From Sutterella sp. AM11-39 (lineage in GTDB: Bacteria > Pseudomonadota > Gammaproteobacteria > Burkholderiales > Burkholderiaceae_F): a DNA stretch of 64,000 bases. The notes below the pieces were generated by a model. The model made no database searches. It saw nothing but the letters and a program-made list of their open reading frames with translations, and had not been told where the DNA came from. Where the stretch lies: assembly GCF_003472385.1 (NCBI RefSeq), contig NZ_QRLV01000002.1, positions 186,001-250,000 on the forward strand, given 5' to 3'. Below are positions 26,836 through 34,441 of the stretch, piece after piece; position 1 is the first letter of the stretch, and each line of letters starts with the position of its first letter. The translations under genes and the position numbers were made by a program.

Positions 26836-26984
26836 TGTGTTGTTTCCGAAAAGAAACCGCCCGACGCATTGCTCAACGCCGAACGCAGGCTAAAAAGACA
26901 GCTCAACAACGCCGGAGTCGACGCATACGGCTCCAGGCGCTGATCTATTCCAGGAATCGAGCGGGCTCAAGACCCGCAAGCCAA

Positions 26985-27224
26985 TTAGGCTTCTTTCTTT
27001 TCCGTGGCCTTGACGTCAATCGTTTCGGCCGTCTTCTCGGAAGCCACCTGCTTGGGCGCTTCAGCGGAAGCCTTCGGGTCGGCATCGCCTTCCTTCATAC
27101 CTTCCTTAAAGCCCTTGATGGCGCCGCCCAGATCCTTGCCCATATTCTTGAGCTTGCCGGTACCGAAAACCAGCACAACAATGACGAGAACGATGAGCCA
27201 GTGCCAAATCGAAAGGGAACCCAT
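26985..27224 (-). CDS. tatA: Twin-arginine translocase subunit TatA
   Basis: A 79-residue pore-forming subunit. It has an N-terminal helix [20 protein letters not shown], the [20 protein letters not shown] amphipathic helix, and an acidic tail. It oligomerises to let folded proteins cross. It is the first tat gene after hinT on the minus strand. Confidence 0.95.
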   Translation of the reverse strand: MGSLSIWHWLIVLVIVVLVFGTGKLKNMGKDLGGAIKGFKEGMKEGDADPKASAEAPKQVASEKTAETIDVKATEKKEA

Positions 27225-27289
27225 TTGTTAACTCCTAGTGGTTAAGGTTCAATTTGTTCAAGTTCGCAAATTTTGCCCGAAAGAAGCGA

Positions 27290-27619
27290 TTACTTCCACG
27301 GCTGCGGACCGCCGAGCACGTGAATGTGCAGGTGCGGCACCTCCTGACCGCCGTCGCGGCCGGTATTGATCACCGTCCTGAAGCCGCCTTCGCAGCCCAT
27401 CTTCTTTGCCAGAACGGGAACAAGGTTGATCATTTTACCCAGAAGTGCGGCATCTTCGGTACCGGCTTCGGCAAGAGAAACGATGTGTTTTTTCGGAATG
27501 ATCAAAAAGTGAATCGGAGCCTTCGGATTGATGTCGTTGAAGGCGACCACGTCGTCGTCTTCGTAGATGAGCGGCGTGGCGATTTCACGGTGAGCGATCT
27601 TGCAGAAGATGCAGTCCAT
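27290..27619 (-). CDS. hinT: HIT-family nucleoside phosphoramidase-type hydrolase
   Basis: A 109-residue HIT protein. It has the zinc-site-like start MDCIFCKIAHREIATPLIYE and the histidine triad HLHIHVLGG at the C-terminus. HinT enzymes hydrolyse AMP-lysine and related phosphoramidates. It sits between hisE and tatA with 11 nt to the hisE stop, the usual order in Burkholderiales. Confidence 0.94.
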   Translation of the reverse strand: MDCIFCKIAHREIATPLIYEDDDVVAFNDINPKAPIHFLIIPKKHIVSLAEAGTEDAALLGKMINLVPVLAKKMGCEGGFRTVINTGRDGGQEVPHLHIHVLGGPQPWK

Positions 27620-27630
27620 TTTCTTACCTC

Positions 27631-28002
27631 TTACTTCAACGGATCGAAACGACGACGCTTCTCTTCCAGTCCGCTCAAGCCTTCGCGGCGCTCAAGCTCC
27701 GCGAGCACGTGCTCCGGACGCAGGCCGTACTGCGAAAGCATGACGAGGGAGTGAAACCACAGGTCTGCCGTTTCGTAAATGATGTCCTTTTTGTTCTCGT
27801 CCTTAGCTGCCATCACGCACTCGACCGCCTCTTCGCCGATTTTTTTCAGGACGCCGTCGGGAGCCTTGGAAAAGAGCTTGGCCACATAGCTTTTCTGAGG
27901 ATCGCTGCCCTTGCGGGACTCTATCACATCGGCCAATGCCGACAAAACCCCCGAAACATCATGATCGGGAAGTTGCGTGCTGACAAGCTCATGATCGGCC
28001 AT
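27631..28002 (-). CDS. hisE: Phosphoribosyl-ATP pyrophosphatase (orphan)
   Basis: A 123-residue MazG-like enzyme that hydrolyses PR-ATP to PR-AMP in histidine biosynthesis. [20 protein letters not shown] carries the acidic metal-binding residues. The ATG at 28002 follows GGAGGG; an upstream in-frame start extends through the terminator region and is rejected. In most Burkholderiales hisE ends a full his operon. Here hisI, hisF and the rest are absent, and a terminated tRNA-Met lies upstream. The enzyme looks intact, so either the other his genes are elsewhere or it has been kept for another reason. Confidence 0.93.
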   Translation of the reverse strand: MADHELVSTQLPDHDVSGVLSALADVIESRKGSDPQKSYVAKLFSKAPDGVLKKIGEEAVECVMAAKDENKKDIIYETADLWFHSLVMLSQYGLRPEHVLAELERREGLSGLEEKRRRFDPLK

Positions 28003-28054
28003 TCGGCCCTCCCCTTGCGCGCGTGCGCATGTGAAAATCGTGCGACAAAAACAA

Positions 28055-28095
28055 AAAAGCCGCAAACCCGTATTATTGCAGGGAATGCGACTTTT
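28055..28095 (-). terminator. Terminator of tRNA-Met
   Basis: On the minus strand AAAAGTCGCA and TGCGGCTTTT form a 10-bp stem with one wobble, an inner CCC/GGG pairing in the loop, and a following T tract. It lies 38 nt after the tRNA end and 53 nt before hisE. Confidence 0.75.
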
Positions 28096-28132
28096 TGTTC
28101 TGCCTCGTTCGTTTGAACGCTGCATAAAAATT

Positions 28133-28209
28133 TGGTGGCGCATCACGGACTCGAACCGCGGACACAAGGATTATGATTCCTCTGCTCTAACCGACTGAGC
28201 TAATGCGCC
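28133..28209 (-). tRNA. tRNA-Met (anticodon CAU), elongator type
   Basis: A 77-nt cloverleaf with acceptor arms GGCGCAT/ATGCGCC, anticodon loop ATCATAA (CAU), T loop TTCGAGT and encoded CCA. The acceptor begins with a paired G-C, unlike initiator tRNA. The anticodon arm resembles elongator Met tRNAs of Neisseria and Pseudomonas more than tRNA-Ile(CAU), although lysidine-modified Ile cannot be fully excluded from sequence alone. Confidence 0.92.
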
Positions 28210-28220
28210 GAGAGATCGGC

Positions 28221-28249
28221 ATTATTCCAAAGCCTCTTGCACTTGTCAA
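28221..28249 (-). promoter_or_regulatory. Promoter of tRNA-Met
   Basis: On the minus strand TTGACA (28249-28244) and AATAAT (28226-28221) are separated by exactly 17 nt. The predicted transcript starts only a few bases before the tRNA, so the tRNA is independent of the mla operon upstream. Confidence 0.85.
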
Positions 28250-28278
28250 GGGGGTTTCCGAAATTTTTTTCTTTTGCC

Positions 28279-28545
28279 TCACTTGAAGTACGGCGCAAGC
28301 AGATCGTTCACACCGTAGAGCCGCATCAGAGAGAGCATTTTTTCCGGCACGCAACGGATTTCCGGCGTGCGCTGCAAGGACTGAAGCGTACGCACCCACG
28401 ACATCAGAATCGACACGGACGTCGAATCCACACTCTTGACATTGGAAAAATCAAGAACAGTGTCTCCCGCCTGCGCCGAAGCCAACACCGCCGCCTTCAC
28501 GGCAACGGCGTTGCCTCGCGTGATCTTTTCCTCACTTAGACGCAT
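28279..28545 (-). CDS. mlaB: STAS-domain protein MlaB
   Basis: An 88-residue STAS protein. The segment AQAGDTVLDFSNVKSVDSTS includes the conserved Ser/Thr of the STAS fold. MlaB binds the MlaF ATPase and stabilises the MlaFEDB complex that moves phospholipids between inner and outer membranes. It overlaps the end of mlaC by 14 nt and is the last gene of the operon. Confidence 0.88.
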   Translation of the reverse strand: MRLSEEKITRGNAVAVKAAVLASAQAGDTVLDFSNVKSVDSTSVSILMSWVRTLQSLQRTPEIRCVPEKMLSLMRLYGVNDLLAPYFK

Positions 28546-29188
28546 TTTGAGCCGCCTGTTCGTTCTTCTCGCGCAGCGTCTTAATCAGGCCATCGATACC
28601 GGACTGATTGGCCACGCTCGCAAACTGCGTGCGGTAGTTGTCCACAATCCAAATGCCTTCCACGTCCACGTCAATGATGCGCCATTCGCCCTTTACTTTC
28701 TTCAGTCGGTAGTTGATGCGCATATCGGGCTTACCCGGAGACACAAGCAGCGTACGAACAATCGCGTCGGTCGCCGTGGGCTTTACTCGATTGGGCGCAA
28801 GCTTAAACGTCTGATCCTTGACGGTGGCCAACGCACCGGAATACACGCGGATGAGCTGTTCGCGGAACAAGTCCATGAGCTCCTTGCGTTGCTCCTTGGT
28901 AGCCTGACGCCACTTCGGGCCAACAGCCGTGCGTGTCATGCGCTCAAAGTCAACCACCGGCATGATCTGTTCATCGACGAAGCGACGCACGCGTGCAGGA
29001 TCGGCCTGACTCAACTGAGCGTCCGTACGAATGTCTTCAAGGATCTTGTTGCTGATCTCCACAATCCACTGTTCCGGATCGCCCTTGGCGTCGGCAGCCC
29101 ATGCTGCAGGGCCCGTAATGGCAGCCAAAACAACCGCCGCCCCCATTGCCGTCAGCAAACGGCGCTTACCGATCATCATATCCAGCAT
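28532..29188 (-). CDS. mlaC: Periplasmic phospholipid carrier MlaC
   Basis: A 218-residue protein with a Sec signal peptide ending near AWA (residue 31). The mature part shows WIVEISNKILEDIRTDAQLS, FERMTRTAVGPKWRQATKEQ and GIWIVDNYRTQFASV, all typical of MlaC. It shuttles phospholipids between MlaA and MlaFEDB. GGAG precedes the ATG. It follows mlaA by 6 nt. Confidence 0.93.
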   Translation of the reverse strand: MLDMMIGKRRLLTAMGAAVVLAAITGPAAWAADAKGDPEQWIVEISNKILEDIRTDAQLSQADPARVRRFVDEQIMPVVDFERMTRTAVGPKWRQATKEQRKELMDLFREQLIRVYSGALATVKDQTFKLAPNRVKPTATDAIVRTLLVSPGKPDMRINYRLKKVKGEWRIIDVDVEGIWIVDNYRTQFASVANQSGIDGLIKTLREKNEQAAQNASK

Positions 29189-29194
29189 GGCTTT

Positions 29195-29989
29195 TTACTC
29201 CTTTGCTTCAGCGGCCGGCTGCTGCGGCGCTTCTGCAGTATCGGTTGCTTCGTCTTCAAGCTCGTCTTCGAATTCATCTTCCGGGAATTCCAGCGGAGGA
29301 TTGCCGTCGTAGACCGCGTTGCGGCGAGTCGACAGATAGGCTTCGCGAGCCATCAGATAAGGATCGACCGCGCCCTCGAGAAGATCGGTGGCGGGCATCA
29401 TGCGCAGGCGATAGTCCATCGCAAACACACCCCAGGCCGCCCATTCGGCCCAACCACCGTCCATCCACGTCTGTGGAGCTGTCAGATAGTCAACGCCCAA
29501 ACTCGGCGCATCGCGCAAGGTCGACGGTCCTAAGAACGGAATCACGAAATAGGGACCGTTGCCGACGCCCCAAACGGCTAGCGTTTGCCCAAAGTCCTCT
29601 CGGCGCGTGGGCTGGTTGGCTGCAGTACCGGCAACGTCGTACATACCGCCCAGACCCAGCGTCGTATTGATCATCAGGCGGAACAAGCTTACTAGAGCTC
29701 CCTCGCCCTTGCCCTGCAGTGCGTTGTTGATCGCATTGGCCGGCTCATTGAGGTTCACGTAGATGTTGCCGATGCGTTCGCGCGCGTATTCCGGAACGAC
29801 AAATTCATAGCCCTTGGCCACCGGACGGTACACATACGTATCGAGCTTCTGGTTGAACGCAAACGTATTTCGGTTCATTGTCTCCCAAGGATCGGACGGA
29901 TCTTGTCCGGCATTGTCAGGCACGGAAACACACCCGGCCAAGGAAGCAACGGCCGCAAGCACGAGAGCGAACTTTGGCAAAGTTTTCAT
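29195..29989 (-). CDS. mlaA: Outer-membrane lipoprotein MlaA (VacJ)
   Basis: A 264-residue lipoprotein. The signal peptide ends in the lipobox SLAGC (Cys20). DPSDPWETMNRNTFAFNQKLD and GPYFVIPFLGPSTLRDAPSL are the VacJ core motifs. It removes phospholipids from the outer leaflet of the outer membrane and hands them to MlaC. The last 40 residues are acidic and low-complexity (EFEDELEDEATDTAE). Having mlaA inside the operon is usual in Burkholderiales, unlike in E. coli. Confidence 0.95.
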   Translation of the reverse strand: MKTLPKFALVLAAVASLAGCVSVPDNAGQDPSDPWETMNRNTFAFNQKLDTYVYRPVAKGYEFVVPEYARERIGNIYVNLNEPANAINNALQGKGEGALVSLFRLMINTTLGLGGMYDVAGTAANQPTRREDFGQTLAVWGVGNGPYFVIPFLGPSTLRDAPSLGVDYLTAPQTWMDGGWAEWAAWGVFAMDYRLRMMPATDLLEGAVDPYLMAREAYLSTRRNAVYDGNPPLEFPEDEFEDELEDEATDTAEAPQQPAAEAKE

Positions 29990-30036
29990 TTTTATCCTGC
30001 TTCTACTTTGCGAATGTCTGTTGTCATAAGGATGAA

Positions 30037-30510
30037 TTATTTGTCGGAGCCGCCTTTTTCAGCAAACTGCAACATGAACTGACTGATCAGGTTTTCGAGT
30101 ACGACAGCCGACTGAGTCTGCTCGAAACGTGCACCCGGAGCCATGTCTTCATCGGCTCCGCCCGCAGAGATACCGATGTACTGTTCGCCGAGCAGGCCCG
30201 ATGTCAGAATCTGCGCCGAACTGTCGGCAGGGAACTTGTACTGCGACTCGATGTTGAGCACGACGGTGGCCTGGAAGGAGGCCTGATCAAACTTGATCTC
30301 TTTGACGCGTCCCACCACAACACCGGCACTTTTGACGGGAGCACGCGGCTTCAGTCCGCCGATGTTGTCGAAGTTGGCATTGAGCTCATACGTTTTCGCG
30401 TTCCAGCTGAAGTTTCCCAGATTCGCCGCCTGCAGCGACACGAAAATCAAGGCCAAAAACCCCAGCAGTACGAAAAGTCCCACACAAAATTCAACTGTCT
30501 TGCGTTCCAT
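30037..30510 (-). CDS. mlaD: MCE-domain protein MlaD
   Basis: A 157-residue single-MCE protein. An N-terminal helix (MERKTVEFCVGLFVLLGFLA) anchors it, and the MCE domain includes NIGGLKPRAPVKSAGVVVGR and GLLGEQYIGI. It forms a hexameric ring on MlaE in the periplasm. The ATG at 30510 is chosen because the family starts with this RKTVE motif; an in-frame start 8 codons upstream has no family support. Confidence 0.93.
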   Translation of the reverse strand: MERKTVEFCVGLFVLLGFLALIFVSLQAANLGNFSWNAKTYELNANFDNIGGLKPRAPVKSAGVVVGRVKEIKFDQASFQATVVLNIESQYKFPADSSAQILTSGLLGEQYIGISAGGADEDMAPGARFEQTQSAVVLENLISQFMLQFAEKGGSDK

Positions 30511-30547
30511 AGTTTTCACCGAAGTCCGTGGCAAAACCGTTTATCGA

Positions 30548-31333
30548 TTAAGAGAACATAAAGGCCGTCATGATGAAGTCGAGCCCCAAGACCAGGAGCG
30601 AACTCACCACCACGGTACGCGTCGTCGCCTGCGAAACCCCTTCGGGCGTCGGGCGCGCAATATAACCCTGAAACAGTGCGATCAACCCGACAGCAATGCC
30701 GAAGACCACGCTTTTGATCACGCCGTTGACCACATCCGAGAAAAAGTCCACGCCGTCCTGCATCTGAGACCAGAAGGCGCCGTTATCGGTTCCAATCAGC
30801 CCGACACCCACGATCCAGGCACCGATGATGCCAACGGCCGAGAAGATAATGGCAAGCAGTGGCATCGAGATCACCGTGCCCAAGAAACGCGGCACAACAA
30901 TGCGACGAATCGGATCGACCCCCATCATCTCCATGGCCGCCAACTGTTCGCCTGAGCGCATCAGACCGATTTCGGCCGTAAGCGACGTCCCTGCGCGGCC
31001 GGCAAACAACAGCGCCGCCACCACAGGCCCCAATTCACGCATCAATGAGAGCGCCACCATCACGCCGAGCGCCTGATCACTGCCGTAGCGCACCAGTACG
31101 TAGTAGCCCTGCAGCCCTAGCACGAAGCCCACGAACAGGCCCGAAACCGAAATGATCGACAGCGAATAGTTACCGATGAAGTGCGTCTGCTGCGCAATCA
31201 GATAAAAGCGCGAGAGCGCACCCGGAATATTGCGAAAGACGTGAAACGAAAAAAGCGCCAAACGACCGATCGCTCGAATCTGGCGAATCGAGTAGCGGCC
31301 GAGCCAGCAGAAAAATCTCATCAAGATGTTCAT
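30548..31333 (-). CDS. mlaE: Phospholipid transporter permease MlaE
   Basis: A 261-residue inner-membrane permease with five to six helices. GLQGYYVLVRYGSDQALGVM, LMRELGPVVAALLFAGRAGT and EMMGVDPIRRIVVPRF are typical of the MlaE family. It forms the membrane core of MlaFEDB. It overlaps mlaF by 4 nt (ATGA). Confidence 0.95.
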   Translation of the reverse strand: MNILMRFFCWLGRYSIRQIRAIGRLALFSFHVFRNIPGALSRFYLIAQQTHFIGNYSLSIISVSGLFVGFVLGLQGYYVLVRYGSDQALGVMVALSLMRELGPVVAALLFAGRAGTSLTAEIGLMRSGEQLAAMEMMGVDPIRRIVVPRFLGTVISMPLLAIIFSAVGIIGAWIVGVGLIGTDNGAFWSQMQDGVDFFSDVVNGVIKSVVFGIAVGLIALFQGYIARPTPEGVSQATTRTVVVSSLLVLGLDFIMTAFMFS

Positions 31334-32139
31334 GAACGCACCCCGAATTCTTCTTCAACCGACTTGGCCGGATAGTGAAACGCCACCGGACCGTCGGGCA
31401 ATCCCTTGAGGAACTGGCAAACGTATGGATCGGTCGAAGCCGTGAGTTCCTCGGGCGTTCCCTGCGCAGCAATGCGACCGGCGTTGACCATATAGACGTA
31501 GTCGGCAATCTCAAACGTTTCGGCCACGTCGTGCGTCACGATAATGGCCGTGGCCTGCAGCGCGTCCGTGAGCTTACGGATGAGCTGCGCAGTGATGCCC
31601 ATCGAAATCGGATCCAAACCGGCAAATGGCTCGTCGTACATGATGAGTGCGGGATCCAGAGCAATGGCGCGCGCCAGAGCAACGCGGCGGGCCATACCAC
31701 CCGAAATGGCGCTCGGCATCAGATCGGCGGCACCGCGAAGCCCCACGGCATCGAGCTTCATGAGTACCAGATCGCGAATCATTTCCTCATCGAAGTCAGT
31801 TTGCTCGCGCAGCGGAAAAGCCACGTTTTCGAATACCGACATATCAGTAAAGAGAGCGCCGAACTGAAACAGCATGCCCATCTTGCGTCGCGCGCGGTAC
31901 AAGGCTTGCGTATCGGCCGTCGCCACATCGGTGCCGTCAAAGAGGATGCGCCCCTTCTGGGGCCGGATCAAACCGCCGATGAGCTTTAACAGCGTCGTTT
32001 TGCCCATGCCCGAACCGCCCATGATGGCCACAACCTGACCTCTCCCGAATCGGAGCGTCACATCGTTGAGAATCACGCGACCGTTGCCGTAGCTAAACGT
32101 CACGTCCTCAATGCTTAAAAACGGATCGGATAAAGACAT
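31330..32139 (-). CDS. mlaF: Phospholipid transporter ATPase MlaF
   Basis: A 269-residue ABC ATPase. Walker A is GGSGMGKTTLLK, the signature is ISGGMARRVALARAIA, Walker B is LIMYDEPFAGLDP, and the H loop is VTHDVAE. It powers MlaFEDB. The ATG at 32139 is chosen because the conserved domain begins about 8 residues later; in-frame starts up to 20 codons upstream cannot be excluded. It is the first gene of mlaFEDACB. Confidence 0.94.
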   Translation of the reverse strand: MSLSDPFLSIEDVTFSYGNGRVILNDVTLRFGRGQVVAIMGGSGMGKTTLLKLIGGLIRPQKGRILFDGTDVATADTQALYRARRKMGMLFQFGALFTDMSVFENVAFPLREQTDFDEEMIRDLVLMKLDAVGLRGAADLMPSAISGGMARRVALARAIALDPALIMYDEPFAGLDPISMGITAQLIRKLTDALQATAIIVTHDVAETFEIADYVYMVNAGRIAAQGTPEELTASTDPYVCQFLKGLPDGPVAFHYPAKSVEEEFGVRS

Positions 32140-32266
32140 AGTAACCGGCTGAAAAAAGAGCGCACAAAGCCCTGAACCTGCGTTCATTAACAAAAGCACA
32201 GGTGATTATTGCACGAATGAAACCCCTTGCTCGGGCTTCAATCTTCAAAGATCAGGAACGATTTCC

Positions 32267-32761
32267 TCATGCGCCGTGCGTTGTTCGCATCGCCGTGGGC
32301 AAATAGCGAACGGGCCGCGCAATGCCGAGTTCCTTAAGGCGCGGATCATCGGCGGGCACGATCCTGAAGCACGATTCGACCTGTTCGGGCAGCTCGCTTG
32401 CGCGGCGCGTCTTCAAGTCGATATAAACCCATTCCGTTGCTGCCACGCAACACAATTTGCCGTTCACCTTCATGGCATAACGGCGCAGACTGGTGCTTAC
32501 AGAAAACTCCTGCACCCAGGTATAGACCTCAATGATGTCACCCAGTTTGCAGTCACGAAGATATTCGATCCAGTGCTTGCGCACGACCCAGGCGCCCAGG
32601 CCTTCCCTGAAATAGCGCTCGGTGGGCCAGCCCGCGTCCGCGCTGCCCTCGCGCGCGGCCATTTCAAGCCAGCGCATGTAGACGACATTGTTGACGTGGT
32701 TGAGTTCGTCAAGGTCCTCAGGCTTGACTTGAACCTCAAACTTAGTAATTCCATCAAACAT
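32267..32761 (-). CDS. Acyl-CoA thioesterase, hotdog fold (4HBT/YbgC-like)
   Basis: A 164-residue hotdog protein. DELNHVNNVVYMRWLEMAAR is the 4HBT motif with the catalytic Asp replaced or offset (Asn-His-Val-Asn-Asn), as in some FadM/YbgC relatives. It should hydrolyse an acyl-CoA or acyl-ACP in the cytoplasm. The start overlaps the stop of the acyltransferase upstream by one base (TGATG), so the two act together, perhaps in phospholipid metabolism. APE clusters often include such a thioesterase, but this one is far away and tied to plsC. Confidence 0.8.
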   Translation of the reverse strand: MFDGITKFEVQVKPEDLDELNHVNNVVYMRWLEMAAREGSADAGWPTERYFREGLGAWVVRKHWIEYLRDCKLGDIIEVYTWVQEFSVSTSLRRYAMKVNGKLCCVAATEWVYIDLKTRRASELPEQVESCFRIVPADDPRLKELGIARPVRYLPTAMRTTHGA

Positions 32762-33600
32762 CACGCACCTGCTTTTTCTTTTTCGACAACCGCGGCGGGA
32801 GTCTGAATTGATGCTGTCTCCAAATCCGCTAGCGGATCCGCACAACCGATCAAAGCGCACATATCAGCACTCACCTGGCGGCATAACGCGTGGCGATTTT
32901 CACCGCGAAGCGGCTCGAGAATGTGAATTTCCAGATGAAGATCCTCCATCGTCACCACCTTCCACAAGCACTCGAAGAGTCCGACGTCGCCGACGTAGGC
33001 GGGCGTCGTCGTCACCTGTCCCTTCGTTTTGTATCGCAGCACCACGGGGATCACCTCGGCATGCCGGCGCACGGCGCCTTCCATCAGATTGCCGTGCATT
33101 TTTTTGAGCCCGGTACCATCGGAGGTCGTTCCTTCCGGAAACATCAAAAGATTTCGTCCTTCGTCCAGTGCCTTAGCCATGGCTTCGGCCGTGTTGATGA
33201 GAGAACGGCGATTGCCGCGCTCGATAAACACCGTATCAACGGATTTGGCAATAAACCCGAACACGGGCCAACGCGCAATTTCGGCTTTGGCCACAAAAGC
33301 GGAAGGGAACACGCAATTGAGAGCAAAGATATCCAAAAACGAAACGTGGTTGGCCACGATCAGGCGCCCGATCTGGCCGGGTGTGCGTCCGCTGTCCCGA
33401 ACGCGCGCGTCCCCGTTGTACTGTCCGAAAACGTCGACCTTGACACCGAGCCATCGCAGAATGCGGGCCGACCAACGCCGAATGATGCGGCCTTTACCCT
33501 CGGGAGTCGAAAACGGAAACACCCCGAAAATGAGGACAAAGCAGCACACGATGTATACAAAGACGGCGGCAAAGCGGGCCGCACCGATCAGCACTTGCAT
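32761..33600 (-). CDS. plsC: 1-acyl-sn-glycerol-3-phosphate acyltransferase family (PlsC)
   Basis: A 279-residue membrane acyltransferase. An N-terminal helix (VFVYIVCCFVLIFGVFPF) precedes the HX4D motif NHVSFLDIF and the substrate motif FPEGTTSDG. It makes phosphatidic acid from lysophosphatidic acid. It lies 12 nt after ruvX and overlaps the thioesterase start. In many Burkholderiales pyrR, pyrB and pyrC lie between ruvX and plsC; here they are absent. Confidence 0.88.
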   Translation of the reverse strand: MQVLIGAARFAAVFVYIVCCFVLIFGVFPFSTPEGKGRIIRRWSARILRWLGVKVDVFGQYNGDARVRDSGRTPGQIGRLIVANHVSFLDIFALNCVFPSAFVAKAEIARWPVFGFIAKSVDTVFIERGNRRSLINTAEAMAKALDEGRNLLMFPEGTTSDGTGLKKMHGNLMEGAVRRHAEVIPVVLRYKTKGQVTTTPAYVGDVGLFECLWKVVTMEDLHLEIHILEPLRGENRHALCRQVSADMCALIGCADPLADLETASIQTPAAVVEKEKAGA

Positions 33601-33612
33601 CTTTTTGTACCT

Positions 33613-34035
33613 TTACGGAATTTCAATGTCCTGCGGCTGACGCTCGGGCGAACCTTCGTCAAACCACTGCTGAAGAATGACGGCGGCCGACTTGTCGTCA
33701 AACGCCCCCGTTCCGTCATCAACCACAACCGACGAAAAGCGTTCATCGGTCATATAAACCGGAAGTTTCGTTCGACCGTAGAGGCGCTTGGCAAAATTCA
33801 AAGCCATGCGCGTAGCAGGCTCTGAGGATCCGTCTCGCTGTGTGGGCAGTCCCACAACGAAAGCCGACGGCTCCCACTGAGCCACCAGATCCGCAACAGC
33901 CTGCCATTTGGCATCCTTTCCGGCTGCGGCCTGAATGATGCACAGCGGCCGCGCCGAGCCCGTGAGCGTTGAACCGACGGCCACCCCGATCCGCTTTTCA
34001 CCGAAATCAAACCCTAAAACGGTGCCTTCAACCAT
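33613..34035 (-). CDS. ruvX: Holliday-junction resolvase-like protein YqgF
   Basis: A 140-residue RNase H-fold protein. LGFDFGEKRIGVAVG carries the first catalytic Asp, and YMTDERFSSV and DDKSAAVILQQWF hold the others. The family acts in 16S rRNA 5' processing or Holliday-junction resolution. It is the first gene of a ruvX-plsC-thioesterase operon on the minus strand. Confidence 0.93.
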   Translation of the reverse strand: MVEGTVLGFDFGEKRIGVAVGSTLTGSARPLCIIQAAAGKDAKWQAVADLVAQWEPSAFVVGLPTQRDGSSEPATRMALNFAKRLYGRTKLPVYMTDERFSSVVVDDGTGAFDDKSAAVILQQWFDEGSPERQPQDIEIP

Positions 34036-34096
34036 ATTTTCAATTCATCATTGACAATGACCGCCGTAGCGGCCCAAGGCCCTTCATTTTATCTGA

Positions 34097-34375
34097 CCGC
34101 CAGAAGACCGCCTGCGTGAGCTGGCGGATGTTGGTTGGCTGGAAGAAGGACGATTCCAGTCTTTGGTTGTCTGAATCACCGGCCCAGACTTTGCAGCAGA
34201 CACTCAAGGATCTTGACCGCGAACTGATGCGCTCAGGGAATATTTTGAGGAAGAGCCGGGCGGGCTCGGATCGTCTGTGAAGTGAATCCCGTTAGAGATC
34301 AGCAACAGAAACCTATCTGCAGCAGGCAATGCCTGCCAGCAGGCCCCCCGACGTGAGTCGGTGGGAGGATGTCAA
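34097..34375 (+). mobile_element. Right-end relic of an IS200/IS605-type element (possible omega-RNA remnant)
   Basis: This 279-nt stretch has no intact gene but a string of hairpins: 34097-34127, 34139-34159, 34204-34216, 34253-34267, 34322-34336 and 34344-34365. The last is a 9-bp stem with one mismatch closed by a GUGA tetraloop, followed by GGAGGATGTCAA ending in TCAA at 34372-34375. A hairpin followed by GGGAGGATGTCAA is, from my knowledge of these elements, typical of IS605/IS1341 right ends, which also form the 3' scaffold of TnpB guide RNAs. No TnpA or TnpB reading frame remains. One frame upstream of the hairpins shows possible TnpB-tail-like residues (IPLEISNRNLSAAG) after stop codons. 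The left boundary is not defined. The rest of 34036-34441 holds nothing else supportable. Confidence 0.55.
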
Positions 34376-34441
34376 TTTGGTTTGGCCCGTTGCGTTTATC
34401 ATGAGACTGTTTTTCCGTTTATGTTTGTGAGAAGACACATC

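Noticed and set aside
32267..32761. The 4HBT thioesterase as the missing APE-cluster thioesterase.
   Set aside because: It is translationally coupled to plsC and lies 19 kb from the cluster, so a phospholipid or acyl-CoA role is more likely.
34090..34280. One plus-strand frame reads protein-like stretches (LRELADVGWLEEGRFQSLVV and DALREYFEEEPGGLGSSVK) between stop codons.
   Set aside because: Three in-frame TGA stops and no ribosome site or known family. It may be a decayed tail of a transposon gene, so it was kept only as part of the IS relic.
34036..34440. 6S RNA, RNase P RNA, tmRNA or SRP RNA as explanation for the hairpin-rich region.
   Set aside because: The diagnostic cores of these RNAs were not found, and the 3' end fits an IS605-type right end better.
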